Assembly: GCA_023457615.1 (NCBI GenBank)
Contig: JAEWKY010000326.1
Span: 1-7,917 of the forward strand
From: Actinomycetes bacterium
GTDB lineage: Bacteria > Actinomycetota > Actinomycetes > Actinomycetales > Microbacteriaceae
DNA length: 7,917 nt
Direction of reading: 5' to 3'
The translations under genes and the position numbers were made by a program. Numbering within the stretch: the stretch's first letter is position 1; every line of letters begins with the position of its first letter. The notes below the pieces were generated by a model. It did not search any database. It was given only the letters and a program-made list of their open reading frames with translations, and was not told where the DNA came from. Positions 5,487 to 7,917 of this stretch are shown here, in pieces.

Positions 5487-6244
5487 GCGGGCGGCTCGCG
5501 GGGAAGACGGCGATCGTCACCGGCGCCGGAAACGGCATGGGCGAGGCGATCTCGCGTCGGTTCGCCGACGAGGGCGCGCGCGTGGCGCTCGTGGATCTCT
5601 CGCCGAGGGGCGACGAGGTGGCCGCCGACATCCGCGCCCGGGGCGGCGACGCCCGGTTCTGGACCATGGATGTCACCGACGAGGACGCGGTCTCGACGGT
5701 CTTCGCCGAGGTCTTCGAGGCGTTCGGCGCTCTGCACGTGCTCATCAACAACGCGGGGATCGCCGGTCCGACCGAGCCCACCGATCAGGTCTCCCTCGAG
5801 GACTGGGAGCTGGTGTTCCGGGTGAACGTGCGGGGACCGTTCCTCTGCACGAAGCACGCCATCCCCCTCATGCGTCGGACCCCGGGGCAGAAGAGCATCG
5901 TCAACATGTCGAGCATCTACGGCCTGGTCGGCAACGCCGACGTGCCGGTCTATCACTCGACGAAGGCCGCCGTGCGGATCATGAGCAAGACCGACGCCGT
6001 CACCTACGCGGCCGAGGGCATCCGGGTCAACGCCGTCATGCCGGGCACCATCATGACCCCGATGAACCTGGCCAAGGCCGAGCAGACACCCGGGTACCTC
6101 GAGCAGATGCGCGCACAGCATCCGCTCGGCGTCCTGGGCGAGCCCGACGACGTCGCGAACGCCATGCTCTACTTCGCCTCGGACGAGTCGAAGTTCGCCA
6201 CCGGCAGCGAGCTCGTCGTCGACGGCGGCTACACCGCTCAGTAG
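5483..6244 (+). CDS. Short-chain dehydrogenase/reductase, resembling cyclic-alcohol (cyclopentanol-type) dehydrogenases
   Basis: This classical NAD-preferring SDR has 253 residues. Motifs in order are TGAGNGMG (13-20), D38 after beta2 (NAD selectivity), D63 in MDVTD, NNAG (89-92), N115, S144 in MSSIYG, Y157 and K161 in YHSTK, MPGTIMTPM, and a C-terminal VVDGGY. The S-S-I-Y-G and Y-H-(S/A)-T-K combination with K-T-D-A reminds me of cyclopentanol/cyclohexanol dehydrogenases and related secondary-alcohol SDRs. That is a family impression, not a substrate assignment. The start is GTG at 5483, supported by GGAGAGG (5469-5475) 7 nt upstream and a GTGA overlap with the preceding SDR. It ends the three-gene operon. 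Two complete SDRs in one operon suggest successive or stereo-complementary oxidations. Confidence 0.93.
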   Translation: MSGRLAGKTAIVTGAGNGMGEAISRRFADEGARVALVDLSPRGDEVAADIRARGGDARFWTMDVTDEDAVSTVFAEVFEAFGALHVLINNAGIAGPTEPTDQVSLEDWELVFRVNVRGPFLCTKHAIPLMRRTPGQKSIVNMSSIYGLVGNADVPVYHSTKAAVRIMSKTDAVTYAAEGIRVNAVMPGTIMTPMNLAKAEQTPGYLEQMRAQHPLGVLGEPDDVANAMLYFASDESKFATGSELVVDGGYTAQ

Positions 6245-6264
6245 CCCGTCCGCGTGGCCGGGGT

Positions 6265-6270
6265 TACCCT
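6265..6270 (+). promoter_or_regulatory. Candidate -10 box (TACCCT) for a leaderless DUF2277 gene
   Basis: TACCCT fits the actinobacterial TANNNT -10 pattern and ends 6 nt before the ATG at 6277, the spacing expected if transcription starts at the A of the start codon. No Shine-Dalgarno sequence lies upstream of this ATG, which supports a leaderless message. The box sits inside a GCCGG/CCGGC dyad (6257-6261 with 6272-6276). Confidence 0.4.
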
Positions 6271-6276
6271 TCCGGC

Positions 6277-6573
6277 ATGTGCCGCAACATCCGCGTCCTC
6301 CACAACTTCTCCCCGCCGACCACCGACGACGAGGTGCGCGAGGCCGCGCTCCAGTTCGTGCGCAAGGTGAGCGGATCGACCCACCCCTCCCGCGCGAACA
6401 CCCCGGCCTTCGAGCAGGCGATCGACGAGATCGCGGAGGCCACCCGCCGGCTGCTCGACGGTCTCGTCACCGCCGCGCCGCCGAAGTCGCGGGAGGCGGA
6501 GGCGATCAAGGGCCGTGCGCGCCACGAGAAGCGGATGGAGCGCGAGGTGCGCCTCCGCACCGGAGCCGCGTGA
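6277..6573 (+). CDS. DUF2277 domain protein
   Basis: This small cytoplasmic protein has 98 residues, and its whole length matches what I recognise as the DUF2277 family. The diagnostic start is MCRNIRVLHNF followed by P-P-T-T-D-D-E-V, then AALQFVRKVSGSTHPS, then an AFEQAIDEIAEATRRLL helix, and a basic Arg/Lys-rich C-terminus. No function is established for the family that I can state. A conserved Cys2 next to the start is typical of it. The gene starts 32 nt after the SDR stop without a ribosome site and appears to have its own promoter, so it need not belong functionally to the SDR operon. It converges with the following lipoprotein gene, 19 bp apart. Confidence 0.9.
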   Translation: MCRNIRVLHNFSPPTTDDEVREAALQFVRKVSGSTHPSRANTPAFEQAIDEIAEATRRLLDGLVTAAPPKSREAEAIKGRARHEKRMEREVRLRTGAA

Positions 6574-6592
6574 GCCGCAGGGGCGCGGGGGC

Positions 6593-6967
6593 TCAGCCGA
6601 GGATGTCGGAGCAGAGCACCGAGCCGTCGGGATAGGTCATCGTGAGCTCGTACTCCTCCCCGATCGACAGCATCGCGATCTGACAGTCCGACCGCGCGTC
6701 GGTGCCCTCGATCGAGCCGCTCGGGAACGTGAACTCGACGGCCGTCTCGCTCGACAGCCGGAAGGTCGGCTCGGGGTCCTGCGAGTGCGCGAACTGCTCG
6801 GCGGCGGTGGCCAGCCAGCTGTCGGCGAAGTCGTCTCCGGCCGCCTCCCCGGCCCCGCCGGCCTGCTCGGCCTCCGTTCCCTGGGGGGCGCTGCCCGGGT
6901 CCGCGGCGCAGCCGGCCAGGAGCGCGACCGCGAGCGTCGCGAGGAGAATGGTGCGGGATCGAGTCAT
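6593..6967 (-). CDS. Small putative lipoprotein, unknown function
   Basis: This predicted exported lipoprotein has 124 residues. MTRSR is followed by a hydrophobic stretch (7-18) and lipobox LAGC with C20. A Gly/Ala/Glu-rich linker (about 21-47) leads to a soluble domain of about 75 residues containing DSWLATAAEQFA and a beta-rich end. Two cysteines in the C-terminal domain (S-D-C-Q and V-L-C-S-D) could form a disulfide outside the cell. The start ATG at 6965-6967 is supported by GAGGA (6975-6979) 7 nt upstream; an in-frame ATG 36 nt further out lacks the signal-peptide logic. It is divergent from another lipoprotein gene across an 87-bp region with a palindrome. I do not recognise the family. 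Confidence 0.8.
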   Translation of the reverse strand: MTRSRTILLATLAVALLAGCAADPGSAPQGTEAEQAGGAGEAAGDDFADSWLATAAEQFAHSQDPEPTFRLSSETAVEFTFPSGSIEGTDARSDCQIAMLSIGEEYELTMTYPDGSVLCSDILG

Positions 6968-6998
6968 GCACCGATCCTCACGCGCCTCCGCCCGTCGA

Positions 6999-7023
6999 TC
7001 CATGAGTAGGCATCACTCATGGA
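6999..7023. promoter_or_regulatory. Perfect 9-bp-arm palindrome between divergent lipoprotein genes (candidate operator)
   Basis: TCCATGAGT (6999-7007) and ACTCATGGA (7015-7023) are perfect inverted repeats separated by 7 bp. The centre, 7011, is exactly 44 bp from the A of each flanking start codon (6967 on minus, 7055 on plus). The symmetric position and perfect arms suggest a dimeric regulator site acting on both genes. TA-containing -10-like hexamers occur in the spacer on both strands but are not convincing. Confidence 0.55.
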
Positions 7024-7054
7024 ACGGGACCTCGCCACCCGAGAGCCTGATGCC

Positions 7055-7501
7055 ATGACACGGACACCGCAGCTCTCCGCCGCCCTCGCCGCGACCGCCC
7101 TCTCCGTCACGCTCCTCGCGGGGTGCGCCCCGTCGCTCCCGCTCCCCGGGGGCGCGGGGGATCTCGAGGAGGCCATCGAGCAGGAGACCGGCGGCCAGGT
7201 CGACCTCGGCGACGCCGCGTCGGTGCCGGCCGACTGGCCCGCCGAACTGCCTCGTCCCGAGGGTCGCCTCATCACGGCGGTCTCCGTGGACGGCGGTCAC
7301 ACGCTCATCTACACGATCGCCGACGAGAGCGTCGGCGAACGGCTCGTGGCGGAGGTGGTCGCGCTCGGGTTCGAGGAGATCGGATCGAGCGACCTGGGCG
7401 ACCTCGTGTCGCACGTGCTGGAACGGGACGGCTGGACCGTGACGATCGGCTGGGTGCTCACCGACGAGATCGCGCTGACCTACGCCTCGAGCGCGCACTG
7501 A
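7055..7501 (+). CDS. Small putative lipoprotein, unknown function
   Basis: This predicted exported lipoprotein has 148 residues. MTRTPQ is followed by a hydrophobic stretch (about 8-22) and lipobox LAGC with C24, then a Pro/Gly-rich linker and DLEEAIEQETGGQVDLG. The mature domain carries V-P-A-D-W-P-A-E-L-P-R-P-E-G, a phrase I associate with a common class of small actinobacterial lipoproteins, then alternating beta-like and helical segments to the end. The ATG at 7055 has no strong Shine-Dalgarno, only GAGAG at 7041-7045. The start is chosen because it gives a proper n-region. Its stop lies 2 bp from the end of the convergent gene. Its divergent partner is also a lipoprotein, and both probably share control through the central palindrome. 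No specific role can be assigned. Confidence 0.8.
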   Translation: MTRTPQLSAALAATALSVTLLAGCAPSLPLPGGAGDLEEAIEQETGGQVDLGDAASVPADWPAELPRPEGRLITAVSVDGGHTLIYTIADESVGERLVAEVVALGFEEIGSSDLGDLVSHVLERDGWTVTIGWVLTDEIALTYASSAH

Positions 7502-7503
7502 CG

Positions 7504-7917
7504 TCAGCGACGCACCCAGGCGACCGTGAGCGACCCCGAGGCCTCGCTCACGGTCGTCGTCATCCCGTCTCCCGTGCACGCGACGACCATCGTCCCCGAC
7601 CAGGGACCGGCGGCCGTCTCCGACTGATCGAACACCTGCTCGCCGCCGGCGCCGCTGAGCGTGACGACCGACGCCAACCCCGTCGCGTCGTCGGCCACGA
7701 GCGCGTACGTGGAGTCCGATCCGCTCCACGATCCGCTCTCGGTGCCGTCGTGGCGCACCGTCTGCACGAACTCGACGCCCTCGGCGATGCCGGTGACGAC
7801 GTACTGCGAGGCGTCGGCCACGAGCACGTACCCGCCCGCCTCGTCCCAGTCGAGGGCGAGCGATCCGGTGACCTCGACCTCGGCAGCGGGCGCGCTCGCG
7901 GCCCACAGCGCCGTGAG
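7504..7917 (-). CDS. C-terminal part of a putative exported protein, cut by the right edge
   Basis: The frame is open from the right edge to TGA at 7504-7506 and gives 137 residues. It reads first LTALWAASAPAAEVEVTG, which looks like the end of a signal peptide or membrane anchor, so the true start is probably not far beyond the window. A GTG at 7825-7827 is in frame but internal to a continuous fold-like pattern (SLALDWDEAGGYVLVADASQ), so I do not use it as the start. The rest is rich in Ser, Thr, Gly, Val and acidic residues with alternating beta-strand patterns, as in small secreted beta-sandwich proteins. Its single visible Cys is in VVACTG. It ends AWVRR and converges with the lipoprotein gene 2 bp away. 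The family was not recognised. Confidence 0.6.
   Translation of the reverse strand, partial: LTALWAASAPAAEVEVTGSLALDWDEAGGYVLVADASQYVVTGIAEGVEFVQTVRHDGTESGSWSGSDSTYALVADDATGLASVVTLSGAGGEQVFDQSETAAGPWSGTMVVACTGDGMTTTVSEASGSLTVAWVRR

Noticed and set aside
6574..6592. Bidirectional terminator between the convergent DUF2277 and lipoprotein genes
   Set aside because: The 19-bp gap is GC-rich but holds no convincing stem with a T-tract.

Overview
The window is GC-rich chromosomal DNA. Codon third positions are almost always G or C, lipoprotein signal peptides are typical of Gram-positive bacteria, genes are packed with ATGA or GTGA stop/start overlaps, and one gene looks leaderless with a TANNNT box just upstream. 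Together with a DUF2277 gene, this suggests an actinobacterium, plausibly of the Microbacteriaceae type. That placement is inferred from style and not from a marker gene.

Left block, minus strand (1-3045): an ABC importer of the nitrate/sulfonate/taurine superfamily. It is a lipoprotein substrate-binding protein (1960-3045), then the ATPase (1148-1954), then the permease (63-1151). The ATPase/permease and permease/next-gene junctions overlap by 4 nt. The fourth gene runs off the left edge. Its N-terminus looks like the FAD/NAD(P)-binding GGGPAG dinucleotide fold of an oxidoreductase, but the reading frame breaks in homopolymers at the extreme contig end.

Middle block: a zinc-type medium-chain dehydrogenase (MDR) on the minus strand (3267-4241) is divergent from a plus-strand three-gene operon (4375-6244). 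All three operon genes belong to the short-chain dehydrogenase (SDR) fold. The first encodes only about 132 residues; it resembles the C-terminal half of an SDR and lacks the cofactor and catalytic residues. The second and third are complete SDRs with intact motifs. The 133-bp divergent intergenic region holds an unusually AT-rich promoter-like core with a dyad. The simplest reading is an uptake-plus-oxidation module for a hydroxylated small organic compound. The importer class suggests a sulfonate-like or related anionic or heterocyclic substrate, but the sequence does not identify it.

Right block (6277-7917): ordinary small genes. These are a DUF2277 protein that is probably leaderless, two divergent small lipoproteins flanking a perfect 9-bp-arm palindrome exactly centred between their start codons, and the C-terminal part of an exported protein cut by the right edge. 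No RNA genes, insertion sequences, CRISPR arrays or phage genes were seen. No gene-free stretch exceeds about 220 bp.

The most notable item is the SDR-like pseudoenzyme co-translated with an active SDR, next to an MDR with no structural-zinc lobe and an importer permease with an N-terminal membrane extension.
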